A stretch of DNA of 64,000 bases from Rhodopirellula bahusiensis. Its GTDB lineage: Bacteria; Planctomycetota; Planctomycetia; Pirellulales; Pirellulaceae. The notes beneath the pieces were generated by a model that ran no database searches, was not told the DNA's origin, and was given only the letters and a program-made list of their open reading frames with translations. Shown one piece after another: positions 1-7,022 of the stretch (position 1 is its first letter; each line of letters starts with the position of its first letter). The DNA is taken from NCBI RefSeq assembly GCF_002727185.1, contig NZ_NIZW01000009.1, positions 124,001 to 188,000 on the forward strand, read 5' to 3'. A program made the position numbers and the translations under genes.

Positions 1-255
1 CGACCCAAAGGCGATGCGTGGCGTTTGGCTTGGACTTGGGCCAGTGCCATCGCCAGTTCCTATTACCACTTTCGCTGGCCTTTGCCATCGGAGATCGCAA
101 GCCAGTACATGGTTCTTTTGCTGTGCGAGATGAAAGAGGGGCGGTCACTCAGGCTGCCATTTCGGGCTGACCAAGTTCAACCAGAACCGGTTCAAAACAT
201 GTTTCCAAACGAATCATTGCTAGAAATTCCACGTCTCAAATCAGAGGCCAAGTAA
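1..255 (+). CDS. Unknown protein, C-terminal part (5' cut by window edge)
   Basis: The reading frame is open from base 1, so the gene begins upstream of the window; about 84 residues are visible. The visible part is rich in Trp and hydrophobic residues at first (AWRLAWTWASAIASSYY), then has a charged tail. I do not recognise a family. Its stop codon TAA is the first three bases of the 13-base island repeat TAACACCCGCTTG, as in several genes further on. It is read in the same direction as the next genes, so it is probably part of the same accessory gene run. Confidence 0.5.
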   Translation, partial: RPKGDAWRLAWTWASAIASSYYHFRWPLPSEIASQYMVLLLCEMKEGRSLRLPFRADQVQPEPVQNMFPNESLLEIPRLKSEAK

Positions 256-265
256 CACCCGCTTG
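253..265 (+). repeat. Island 13-mer repeat, exact copy
   Basis: TAACACCCGCTTG. TAA is the stop of the preceding gene. The following bases allow a short AACA/TGTT stem with CCCGCT as loop. Confidence 0.9.
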
Positions 266-333
266 TTCGTCAGCGAACCGGGGCGATCCCTGACAGGCGT
301 TTTGTGTGGCTGGGGCAAGGAGGCCCCATTTTT

Positions 334-389
334 AATCCAACTTTTGTAACACCCGCTTGGAAGGCATCAGTCAATCCAACTTTTGTAAC
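334..389 (+). repeat. 17-bp direct repeat bracketing a 13-mer copy
   Basis: AATCCAACTTTTGTAAC occurs at 334-350 and again at 373-389, 39 bp apart. The first copy runs into ACCCGCTTG and so forms a complete island 13-mer; the second runs into the GGAG ribosome binding site of the next gene. The arrangement looks like a 39-bp tandem duplication or an insertion of a motif-plus-leader unit. Confidence 0.85.
347..359 (+). repeat. Island 13-mer repeat, exact copy
   Basis: TAACACCCGCTTG, 41 bases before the ATG at 400. This copy is not at a stop codon of a recognised gene; the 145-base gap before the next start holds two motif copies. Confidence 0.9.
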
Positions 390-399
390 GGAGCAATCG

Positions 400-681
400 A
401 TGTCACGAACCCCGCTGATCACCGACGAAGAACGCAATCAACTCCATCCACTGCTGTCGCTCATCCGAGATCCCGACCAACTTTACGCCTGCACGACGGC
501 TGGCGAATTCTTCGACTGTGACGACCACGCCCTGATGGCGTTTCAGATTTGGCGACGAATGGGCCGTAGCAACGAAGCCACCGGAGCGGCTTGGCGGCGA
601 CTGATGGAGAGCGATTGCCCAACGCATGACGTGATGGCACTGGTCGCTTTCCATGTCTTTCACGAGTTGGACAAGGATTAA
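400..681 (+). CDS. Small acidic protein of unknown function (93 aa)
   Basis: I do not recognise this protein. It begins MSRTPLITDEERNQLHPLL and is soluble, mildly acidic and predicted helical, with no signal peptide or membrane segment. The start at 400 is preferred because GGAG lies 6 bases upstream; the same frame is open further upstream to 304, but that stretch only translates the intergenic repeat. The stop TAA at 679-681 is part of another 13-mer copy. It precedes the RuvB-like gene by about 40 bases and is probably co-transcribed with it. Confidence 0.6.
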   Translation: MSRTPLITDEERNQLHPLLSLIRDPDQLYACTTAGEFFDCDDHALMAFQIWRRMGRSNEATGAAWRRLMESDCPTHDVMALVAFHVFHELDKD

Positions 682-691
682 CACCCGCTTG
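679..691 (+). repeat. Island 13-mer repeat, exact copy
   Basis: TAACACCCGCTTG; TAA is the stop of the 93-aa gene. The RuvB-like gene starts 31 bases after the motif. Confidence 0.9.
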
Positions 692-722
692 TCAATCAAA
701 TCAACCACCACGGAGCAATGAA

Positions 723-1670
723 GTGAAAGAGACCGAACCGATCATCACGAGCCTCAGTCAAGTTGTGGGGCAAGCCCGAGCCGTGCGAGTGCTGCAAACG
801 GCACTCGATGCCTATTGGCATGAACGAAGCAAACATGGCGAAGACAACGTGTCGTTCCCACACTTGCTGATGGCAGGTCCAGGAGGAACCGGCAAGACGA
901 TGCTGAGTGAACTTGTCGCTCGTGAGCTTTGCACCGAAGTCCACGTTGAATTGGCTCAGAACATCAGCAACATCGGGCAGATGCAAGGTCTTTTGATGAT
1001 GCTCGATAAGCCGGGCCAAATCTTGTTTTTAGACGAAATACATCAACTCAACGAGTCGGTTCAAGTATGCCTCTATCGGGCTTTGGAAGAACGAAAGCTG
1101 TTCCTTGGCGGAAATAAAAAGCCGGTGACGTTGCCACCGTTCACGCTGATCGGTGCCACAACTCACGAATATATGCTCACGACAAGCTCAAGAGATCGAT
1201 ATCAGATTTTGATTCGTCTGTCCCACTACGACACTGATGAAATGACGGTGCTGATCGAACAACGAGCCAAACGTCTTGGTTGGGGCCTCGATCCAAAGTC
1301 AATCCGTGAACTCGCCAAGCGAAGCCGTGGCGTCCCCAGACTCGCCGTTCGAATGTTGGAAGCAGCCAAGCGATCCTGTTCCGCCAACGGTTGTGATTTC
1401 ATCGAAGCCAGTCACGTTGCCGAAATGCTGGAAATGGAAGGCATTGATGCCCTCGGATTCGATCCGGTGGAGCAAAGCTATCTTCACCTGCTGAAGCAAC
1501 ATCAAGGAGCGGTAAGGCTCAACGTATTGGCCACGCATCTGGGCTTGCCCCGTCAGTCCATCGAGATGTTTGAAAGCGATTTCATCCGGTTGGGACTGAT
1601 CACGAAGAACGAAAAGGGACGCTGTTTAACACCCGCTGGACACGAGCATTTGAAGGCCAGCAACGGCTGA
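723..1670 (+). CDS. RuvB-like AAA+ ATPase (Holliday-junction helicase paralogue)
   Basis: An AAA+ ATPase most like the RuvB branch-migration motor. Visible motifs are Walker A GPGGTGKT (52-59), Walker B LFLDEIH (101-107), sensor 1 GATTHEY (144-150), SRDRYQ (156-161) where RuvB has its arginine finger, sensor 2 SRGVPR (201-206) and a C-terminal winged-helix segment (about 255-315). At 315 aa it is slightly shorter than housekeeping RuvB. GTG at 723 follows a GGAG by 7 bases; ATG at 718 runs straight into TGA. No ruvA or ruvC is adjacent. With the HTH and recombinase genes downstream it probably forms a recombination module of the island rather than being the chromosomal ruvB. That role is inferred. 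Confidence 0.8.
   Translation: MKETEPIITSLSQVVGQARAVRVLQTALDAYWHERSKHGEDNVSFPHLLMAGPGGTGKTMLSELVARELCTEVHVELAQNISNIGQMQGLLMMLDKPGQILFLDEIHQLNESVQVCLYRALEERKLFLGGNKKPVTLPPFTLIGATTHEYMLTTSSRDRYQILIRLSHYDTDEMTVLIEQRAKRLGWGLDPKSIRELAKRSRGVPRLAVRMLEAAKRSCSANGCDFIEASHVAEMLEMEGIDALGFDPVEQSYLHLLKQHQGAVRLNVLATHLGLPRQSIEMFESDFIRLGLITKNEKGRCLTPAGHEHLKASNG
1627..1639 (+). repeat. 13-mer near-copy inside a gene (12/13)
   Basis: TAACACCCGCTGG lies inside the RuvB-like gene, read Leu-Thr-Pro-Ala-Gly in its winged-helix end. The family often has similar residues here, so this copy may be chance. Confidence 0.4.
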
Positions 1671-1715
1671 TTTTTCTGTGCTTCCACTGTCCGAATTCTG
1701 CAAGGCAACTGAACG

Positions 1716-2174
1716 ATGACCGTAAAAACAACGAACGATAATCAACCGAAAGCCGCAATCACCGTGAGCCGGATGTGTTCGAAACTGGGAATGTCACGCA
1801 GCCAATTCTACTGGCATGTGAAGCGAGGGACGTTCCATGCTCCCCTTCGATTGTCCAATGGTCGTCCCTATTTTAATGCTTCTCAAGTCGAGGACAACCT
1901 GAAGGCGAGAGAGCTTGGGATCGGTGTCAACGGTGAATACGTCCTGTTCTATGAGCGATCCGAAACTCCGACTCATCCGAAGGCAACACCCGCTTCTAAA
2001 GCAGATCACTCGGGGCTGTTGGAGAGCCTTCAGACGCTCGGCCTCAACGGCCTGACGACCAAGCAAGTTGCTGAAGCAGTTGATGCTTGCTACCCGAAGG
2101 GCACCAGCGGCGAGGACGAAAACGACATTCTCCGAACAGTTTTCCGACATCTGAAGCGTTCGGGAATTGGCTGA
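1716..2174 (+). CDS. Helix-turn-helix (excisionase/AlpA-like) DNA-binding protein
   Basis: 152 aa. Residues 15-60 (ITVSRMCSKLGMSRSQFYWH then a K/R-rich turn and RPYF) match the winged HTH typical of AlpA/excisionase-type and MerR-like proteins, which recognise DNA through one short HTH and a wing. The C-terminal half (about 90-152) is a separate helical segment of unknown role. It sits directly before a tyrosine recombinase gene, the usual arrangement of a recombination directionality factor and its integrase. The assignment as excisionase is inference; it could also be a plain repressor. A degenerate 13-mer copy lies inside it at 1984. Confidence 0.65.
   Translation: MTVKTTNDNQPKAAITVSRMCSKLGMSRSQFYWHVKRGTFHAPLRLSNGRPYFNASQVEDNLKARELGIGVNGEYVLFYERSETPTHPKATPASKADHSGLLESLQTLGLNGLTTKQVAEAVDACYPKGTSGEDENDILRTVFRHLKRSGIG
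1984..1996 (+). repeat. 13-mer degenerate copy inside a gene (11/13)
   Basis: CAACACCCGCTTC, read Ala-Thr-Pro-Ala-Ser in the linker of the HTH protein. It is in the same codon phase as the 1627 copy. Confidence 0.4.
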
Positions 2175-2188
2175 TTCGTGGTCAGTGA

Positions 2189-3232
2189 ATGCTTGAGGAC
2201 TGTTTGGAACTCCTGCGAACTTCGTTTGATGTCCGTCAACTTCCGCAAGAACTTGGCAAGAAGTGTGTTGAGAAACTGTTCGATTTACCAACGAAAGCTG
2301 TACCAAAGATGAACGAAAACCAATCCGAAAAGTGTTCGGAATTAAGCACGACAAGTCACGTTATCTTGCGTTCGCCTGATTCACCGGGCCAGATCACACG
2401 ACAGGCCGACAACGACGAACAGTTGATCGAACTGTGGCTCCACGGTCGGCCCAAGAACACCCAGCGTGGCTATCGGAAGGAGGTGGATTGCTTCGCCGAC
2501 TTTGTGGGCAAGCCGTTGCGTTCCGTAAAACTGATTGACCTCCAGTCATTCGCTGATCGCCTCGGCCAGAATCTCAAGCCTTCATCAATTCATCGAGCCA
2601 TGAGCGCCGTCAAAAGTCTCTTGGCGTTTGGACATCGACTGGGCTATCTCCCGTTTGATGTGGGCAGTGCATTGAAACTACCCGGCTTCAGGGATGAGTT
2701 GTCTGAACGAATCATTAGCGAAGCTGAAGTCCTGCGGATCATTGCCCTTGAGCCAAATCCACGCAACAGAGCAATCTTGTTGACGTTCTACGCTGGCGGT
2801 TTCCGAGTCTCGGAGATCTGTGCAATGAAGTGGCGGCATTTGCAAGAGCGTGAATCAACCGGACAGATTACTGTCTTCGCCAAGGGAGAGAAAACGAGAT
2901 CCGTTTTGATGCCCAAATCGGTTTGGGACACGCTGATAACTTTACGTGGCGATGCCCCAACGGACACCCCCGTGTTCCGCAGTCGCAAAAAAGGCCATCT
3001 GTGCGAATCGGCGGTTTGGCGAGTTGTGAAAAAGGCGACTAAACGTGCTGGCATCCCGAAGGAAGTCAGTTGTCACTGGTTCCGGCACGCTCATGCCTCC
3101 CATGCACTAGATCGTGGTGCCGGGATTCACTTGGTCCAAGCAACATTGGGACATTGCTCGATTGCGACCACCGGTCGTTATCTTCATGCTCGACCAAGTG
3201 ATTCCAGTGGAAGCTACTTGCCTATCTCATGA
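2189..3232 (+). CDS. Tyrosine recombinase (XerC/phage integrase family)
   Basis: A site-specific DNA recombinase of the tyrosine family. In the 347-residue reading frame, a SAM-like core-binding domain spans about 75-165 (NTQRGYRKEVDCF onward) and the catalytic domain follows. All catalytic residues are present: R206 (GGFRVSEI), K232 or K235 (AKGEKTR), H296 and R299 (CHWFRHAH), H322 (LGHCSIATT) and Y331. The true start may be ATG at 2309 (residue 41), because the first 70 residues are not family-like and 2189 has no clear ribosome binding site. It lacks the extra helix expected of integron IntI. It follows the HTH gene by 14 bases, so the two are probably one operon. It is an intact second recombinase of the island; whether it moves the whole island or a part of it cannot be seen. 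Confidence 0.88.
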   Translation: MLEDCLELLRTSFDVRQLPQELGKKCVEKLFDLPTKAVPKMNENQSEKCSELSTTSHVILRSPDSPGQITRQADNDEQLIELWLHGRPKNTQRGYRKEVDCFADFVGKPLRSVKLIDLQSFADRLGQNLKPSSIHRAMSAVKSLLAFGHRLGYLPFDVGSALKLPGFRDELSERIISEAEVLRIIALEPNPRNRAILLTFYAGGFRVSEICAMKWRHLQERESTGQITVFAKGEKTRSVLMPKSVWDTLITLRGDAPTDTPVFRSRKKGHLCESAVWRVVKKATKRAGIPKEVSCHWFRHAHASHALDRGAGIHLVQATLGHCSIATTGRYLHARPSDSSGSYLPIS

Positions 3233-3250
3233 GAGCAAACTATAGACACT

Positions 3251-3670
3251 TCACGCCATCTCTCTTGCGGTGTCACGCAGCCTTTGGAAATCTCGCTCTA
3301 GATCGTGCCGATGTTTCGGTATCTCGGTGTCAATGCACGGTCTTCTTCTGTGCTGAATGTTGAAGTCTTGGTGCCACTGGGAAACCGGTTGTACGATCAC
3401 CGAGTCCATTCCTTCAAATTGATCAGCAGAAATGTCAATGATTAAACCGTCGTGTTCAATCCACGCATGATGCTGGACACCCTTTACACCAGCAACGTAT
3501 TCAACATCAACACCTAGAGATTCTTCCAAATAAAGACCAAGAAGAGTGCTGCCATCACCACATGCACCTTGTGGGAAATCGGACAGGGAAATGGCACTGA
3601 AACATCCAGCATTTAAGTCAATGGCCTTACGAAAACGCAATGCCGCTTTATTAAATCCGTCAATGTCCAT
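3251..3670 (-). CDS. Small transglutaminase-like (papain-fold) protein
   Basis: 139 aa, cytosolic. The order Cys37 (FPQGACGDGSTLLG), His68 (VQHHAWIEHDG) and Asp79 (LIIDISADQF) is that of the transglutaminase/NlpC-type Cys-His-Asp triad, including the typical His-Ala-Trp and an Asp in the next strand. Length is short for a transglutaminase domain but adequate for the core fold. The C-terminal 40 residues are a charged helix. It lies 47 bases downstream of the trypsin-like gene on the same strand and converges with the recombinase gene. Substrate and reaction (protease, amidase or transamidase) are unknown. The fold call is from motif order only. Confidence 0.5.
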   Translation of the reverse strand: MDIDGFNKAALRFRKAIDLNAGCFSAISLSDFPQGACGDGSTLLGLYLEESLGVDVEYVAGVKGVQHHAWIEHDGLIIDISADQFEGMDSVIVQPVSQWHQDFNIQHRRRPCIDTEIPKHRHDLERDFQRLRDTAREMA

Positions 3671-3717
3671 CGCTAATCATTTCGGAGGCAAGGGCAAGGA
3701 GACACAAACCCAGCAAT

Positions 3718-4560
3718 CTAAACTTCAGTTTTTGAAGTCGATTCGTCGGAACCGCTGGGAAGTAGACAGGATGCGATGGCTTTTGCGACTTGGTGTGCTG
3801 GCGTAGCGACGACGTACTCAATCGAACCGTTTCGCACAAACTCAGCGATCTGTTGACCCGCAAATTTAAAGCTGGTTGGATTTGCAGGATCGGCAACAAC
3901 AATTGGACTGCCACTCATCCCGGTTAGTGTTGGCAGGTTATTCCGACACAACTTAAAATGGAGTTTCAAGCTTTCTTGTAAGACAGCCTTGATCGGGATA
4001 ATTCGATTGCACATTTTGCCAATCCCGATGACATCATGAGTGTACTGTTCATTGTTTTCGATGGTATGTATGCGAGACTTCAGGACAGTGGTTGTTTCGT
4101 GTGAGCTATAGCCAATAAGTAGACCCAATACTTGCGAATCGTCTTGTTCACCGAAATGGAGTCCGTACCTAATGGAGGGTATTCGATTCTCCTCAAAGGA
4201 TTTGCCAATATCTTTGGTGATCTTGCAAACAGATAAGTCTGTGTCACCCTTCGCCAGTGAAAAAAGCTCGTCAATCTTGCTGAGAGGTATATCGACTTCA
4301 ATGTTGTGGCTCTCGCTCGAAAGAGAACGATGGACAACGCTAAGAGACGTGACTGTTCCTTGCTTGTTTCGCTGGACTAGAGACTCGACAAAGTGCTTGA
4401 CTGTCACTATTACTCGAAAGTCACTTGCATCTTCCGATGCAAATACGAATCCTGAAGCCATGTGAAAGGGCTTGCCCTCGTACTTCTTGGAAGTCGAATA
4501 GATGAAGCTAACGGCGTAGGAAGAGAGAGTTACACGGTCCACATCGGAAATCTCGTGCAT
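3718..4560 (-). CDS. Trypsin-like serine protease, no signal peptide
   Basis: A 280-residue chymotrypsin-fold protein. The triad reads His56 (VTVKHFVES), Asp108 (KGDTDLSVCKI) and Ser216 (LTGMSGSPIVV). The start at 4560 is preferred because AGGTG lies 8 bases before it; the frame is open to 4677 but that extension (RHHCTRNSVAS...) is not protein-like. No signal peptide or membrane segment is visible, so it is probably cytoplasmic, unlike secreted trypsins and DegP. Its partner downstream is the transglutaminase-like gene, giving two potential hydrolases in one operon. Intracellular trypsin-like domains are known as effectors in several bacterial conflict systems, but nothing here proves such a role. 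Confidence 0.7.
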   Translation of the reverse strand: MHEISDVDRVTLSSYAVSFIYSTSKKYEGKPFHMASGFVFASEDASDFRVIVTVKHFVESLVQRNKQGTVTSLSVVHRSLSSESHNIEVDIPLSKIDELFSLAKGDTDLSVCKITKDIGKSFEENRIPSIRYGLHFGEQDDSQVLGLLIGYSSHETTTVLKSRIHTIENNEQYTHDVIGIGKMCNRIIPIKAVLQESLKLHFKLCRNNLPTLTGMSGSPIVVADPANPTSFKFAGQQIAEFVRNGSIEYVVATPAHQVAKAIASCLLPSGSDESTSKTEV

Positions 4561-4742
4561 TGGTTGAACACCTAAACGCAAGGCTGAAAAAGATCGAACG
4601 CAATCATGCCGCAGATTGTGGCAAAGCTGCGGCGACGCTACGGAGTTGCGGGTGCAGTGATGCCTGAATCCACTCATCCAGCTTGCTTCTTACTTTGTGC
4701 TGAACTGTGAGACAGCGAATGTTGGGTTGATCATACCGCTCT

Positions 4743-5411
4743 CTACTTGAAATTTGCTAGAACGAACCGGCGATTCAATGGCTGCGGAAACCTGGCAGGC
4801 TTTTTTAGATAGGGCATAAGCTTTGAGAGTTCTGCCTTGGGGATCGTTTTCGGTTCCCGGAGGATGACCCAGCTTACATTTTCGTCGTACTTCGGCGTGG
4901 TCAGTGAGCCTTCGTAGCGGTAGTATTCATCTCGATTGCCTGGTAGCCACTCAAGCGGGTTTGTGGGGATGATTGAGTTGCTACCATCGCCTTGTGACGC
5001 ATAAAACCCTTGCATTTGGGCGACGAGTCCCGGCGTCGATTCTGCTTCGCCGTTTGGTTCGATGAAGATTCCCAGGACTGCACGAGTGCCATCATCGACG
5101 TTCTGATGAACGACGTGCAATTCCATCGTCTGCTGGGAACCGCCGACCCAGTGTTCGCTTGGGTGGTGAAAGTGGAATTCGACGAGATGGAATCTCTTTC
5201 GGTCTAACTCAATATATTGCCGATGGTCAGCAACAAATTTGACGTGAATTCCGTGTCCGTCGTCCTCGATGGTCCCTGTTGCTGACTTCTTCCACTTGAT
5301 CGACAGTTTGTCCTTGCCGAAGTCGGTCAGATAGTGACCGTTCAAGTTGATTGGCGATTGTTGAGCGTTTCCCACGAGGTTCTCCCAAAACGGCGTTTGC
5401 GAATTTCCCAA
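4743..5411 (-). CDS. Alpha-class carbonic anhydrase
   Basis: Catalyses reversible hydration of CO2 with a zinc centre. Family marks are QSPINL (18-23) and the zinc ligands His80 and His82 (EFHFHHPSEH) and His99 (MELHVVH). Threonine of LTTP near residue 170 matches the Thr199 region of the family. At 222 aa it is the normal domain length. It begins MGNSQTPFWENLV with no signal peptide, unusual because bacterial alpha-class enzymes are normally periplasmic; no upstream in-frame extension that would supply one is open in this frame. It lies between the protease pair and the small-gene run and is transcribed away from the latter. It looks like cargo of the island. Confidence 0.9.
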   Translation of the reverse strand: MGNSQTPFWENLVGNAQQSPINLNGHYLTDFGKDKLSIKWKKSATGTIEDDGHGIHVKFVADHRQYIELDRKRFHLVEFHFHHPSEHWVGGSQQTMELHVVHQNVDDGTRAVLGIFIEPNGEAESTPGLVAQMQGFYASQGDGSNSIIPTNPLEWLPGNRDEYYRYEGSLTTPKYDENVSWVILREPKTIPKAELSKLMPYLKKPARFPQPLNRRFVLANFK

Positions 5412-5467
5412 ATTGTATCCGAATGCTCTCCTATATGCTGTTCATTCGTGAAAACCCCGTCCAGCAG

Positions 5468-5480
5468 TAACACCCGCTTC
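5468..5480 (+). repeat. Island 13-mer repeat, 12/13
   Basis: TAACACCCGCTTC in the divergent gap between the carbonic anhydrase gene and the first small gene, 37 bases before the ATG at 5518. Confidence 0.8.
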
Positions 5481-5517
5481 GAATCCAGAACAATTCAACC
5501 CCTTTCTGGAGATCACG

Positions 5518-5826
5518 ATGAATCAAACGACTTCCATTGCTGACGGCAATGATCCAACCGTCAAATCAGCCGCTCAGGATGCCAATGCCGTTCAGGATGC
5601 GGTTAATCTGATCGCAATCGTTGGCTGTTTTCATCGCCATCTGATGGCTCTTCGTCAAACCGGCCTGTGCAGTGATGATCTGAACAATCATCCCGCCTCG
5701 CTCGCATTCGTGAGCAAGTTGAACAGCCTTTGTCGGATGACGACCGAACGGGAGATGGCGGCATTCTCAGCAATTGATTGCATGGAGCGAGGTGAAACGG
5801 CGGAGTACGAAGTTATTCCGTTGTAG
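5518..5826 (+). CDS. Small protein of unknown function (102 aa)
   Basis: I do not recognise this protein. It starts MNQTTSIADGNDPTVKSA after a GGAG 8 bases upstream. The middle (about 25-60) is a moderately hydrophobic helical stretch with one Cys-Phe-His-Arg-His patch; three cysteines occur in all. No signal peptide. It opens a run of ten small same-strand genes separated by island 13-mers and short leaders, and is probably the first gene of that transcript. The stop is TAG and the motif follows 1 base later. Confidence 0.55.
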   Translation: MNQTTSIADGNDPTVKSAAQDANAVQDAVNLIAIVGCFHRHLMALRQTGLCSDDLNNHPASLAFVSKLNSLCRMTTEREMAAFSAIDCMERGETAEYEVIPL

Positions 5827-5827
5827 C

Positions 5828-5840
5828 GAACACCCGCTTG
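5828..5840 (+). repeat. Island 13-mer repeat, 12/13
   Basis: GAACACCCGCTTG. Downstream, CGCTTG can pair with CAAGCG at about 5900-5905 and CTCGTCGCAG with CTGTGACGAG, giving a long imperfect leader hairpin before the next gene. Confidence 0.8.
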
Positions 5841-5914
5841 TTACTCGTCGCAGTTGGCTCCCACGGAACAATTCGTTCCGACCGCCTGTGACGAGGAATC
5901 AAGCGAGAACAAAA

Positions 5915-6328
5915 ATGCAAACCAATTGTGTTCGATCAGGGCAAATTGAAGTCGGAATCATCACTCACGAAGGAAAAGATTTTTCCTCCATCGGAGCAAG
6001 CGTTGTCGGTCGTACTCTCACCGCATACACCCGATGCACTCACGGTGAAATCCATCTCACATCGTGGTGCGGCCAAACGATTCTCGCCTGCCGATCCGAA
6101 GTTGTGCAGCGGTATGCGGACGACTCAATGGCGATCATGTTTCGGCTTACAGCCAATCGATTCATCGTTGGTTATGCACTCGCCGACGATGGAATGCTCT
6201 TCCATGGTGAATTGCTCCGTCACGGCGATGAAGACGACGCTCGATACCTTGCACGCCAGTTAGCCGATGATTTCGCCCAACTCGATGCGGATGACGAGGA
6301 AGCCTTCGCCTTCAACGAAGAACATTGA
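5915..6328 (+). CDS. Small acidic protein of unknown function (137 aa)
   Basis: I do not recognise a named family. The protein alternates short strands and turns in the first 100 residues (VGIITHEGKDFSSIGASVVG, then LTAYTR and IHLTSWCG), followed by a strongly acidic C-terminus (about 105-137, DEDDARYLARQLADD). No signal peptide. ATG at 5915 has a GCGAG-type weak binding site and follows an 85-base leader that folds; the same frame is open upstream to 5774, overlapping the previous gene, which is unlikely to be used. Confidence 0.55.
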   Translation: MQTNCVRSGQIEVGIITHEGKDFSSIGASVVGRTLTAYTRCTHGEIHLTSWCGQTILACRSEVVQRYADDSMAIMFRLTANRFIVGYALADDGMLFHGELLRHGDEDDARYLARQLADDFAQLDADDEEAFAFNEEH

Positions 6329-6582
6329 CCTTGGCTTGAGAGCTCGCAGCTCAAATGTCAGTTCTTACCACTGCGATTGAAAAGCTTGGCTGCGGCTACA
6401 CACATCCGGCCTCACTGTTTCGCAAAAACCTTTGGAACTGGCTGAACTAAGAGAAAGAACCGGGTTTAATTTTTCGATTTGCTTTACCGAGTTGAAACCG
6501 AGTCATAAAGTAATGTTGGCCATCAATCATTGTGCGACATGGCAACTCGTTACTGACCCGTTTATGTGTTTGGGAAGAAAAA

Positions 6583-6852
6583 ATGAATGAACTGAACCGA
6601 TTGCTCACGGACATTGAAGCTTTCGACATCGATGAAATCAACAAGCTGATTTCCGATCTGGGCGAAACTTTCGCTGATTGCGAAAACAAGCGTTTCACCA
6701 GCGATAGCATTCGTATCGCCGGAAGAACAGTTGTGTTGTCTCGTGATGAACTTATGATCCTTCAAGAGAAACTGAAAAACGCTAAGTTTGATCTTCAGGA
6801 CACGGAGAAGACTATCGCACATATGTACGACGGTGTTCCGCCCTCAAACTAG
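6583..6852 (+). CDS. Small coiled protein of unknown function (89 aa)
   Basis: I do not recognise this protein. It is almost wholly helical with heptad-like leucines and isoleucines (NELNRLLTDIEAFDIDEINKL), net acidic, without signal peptide. ATG at 6583 is preferred over the in-frame ATG at 6532 because GGGAAG lies just before it. No 13-mer separates it from the preceding gene (255 bases away), and a perfect palindromic terminator follows, so it seems to be its own unit inside the run. Confidence 0.55.
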   Translation: MNELNRLLTDIEAFDIDEINKLISDLGETFADCENKRFTSDSIRIAGRTVVLSRDELMILQEKLKNAKFDLQDTEKTIAHMYDGVPPSN

Positions 6853-6869
6853 AGGCTTACAACAGTCGA

Positions 6870-6903
6870 AGCCGCCATGATCATGATCATGGCGGCTCTT
6901 TTC
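6870..6903 (+). terminator. Intrinsic terminator, perfect 28-bp palindrome
   Basis: AGCCGCCATGATC and its reverse complement form a perfect palindrome at 6870-6897, followed by CTTTTC. It ends the 89-aa gene's transcript. Confidence 0.8.
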
Positions 6904-6970
6904 AATCCAAAATAGCTAGATGATTCCGGTCTGCCCCGTGTTTCTCTTGGCGAACAGGACCAGCAACGAA

Positions 6971-6983
6971 TAACACCCGCTTG
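6971..6983 (+). repeat. Island 13-mer repeat, exact copy
   Basis: TAACACCCGCTTG, 39 bases before the ATG at 7023. The leader continues with GCATCAA and CAACTTTTG, also seen before the gene at 400. TTGCTC after the motif could pair with GAGCAA at the ribosome binding site. Confidence 0.9.
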
Positions 6984-7022
6984 CTCTGCATCAAACCCAA
7001 TACAACTTTTGGAATGGAGCAA

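Noticed and set aside
304-399. Longer start for the 93-aa gene
   Set aside because: The extension would translate the 17-bp direct repeat and the 13-mer (FNPTFVT twice), and has no ribosome binding site near 304.
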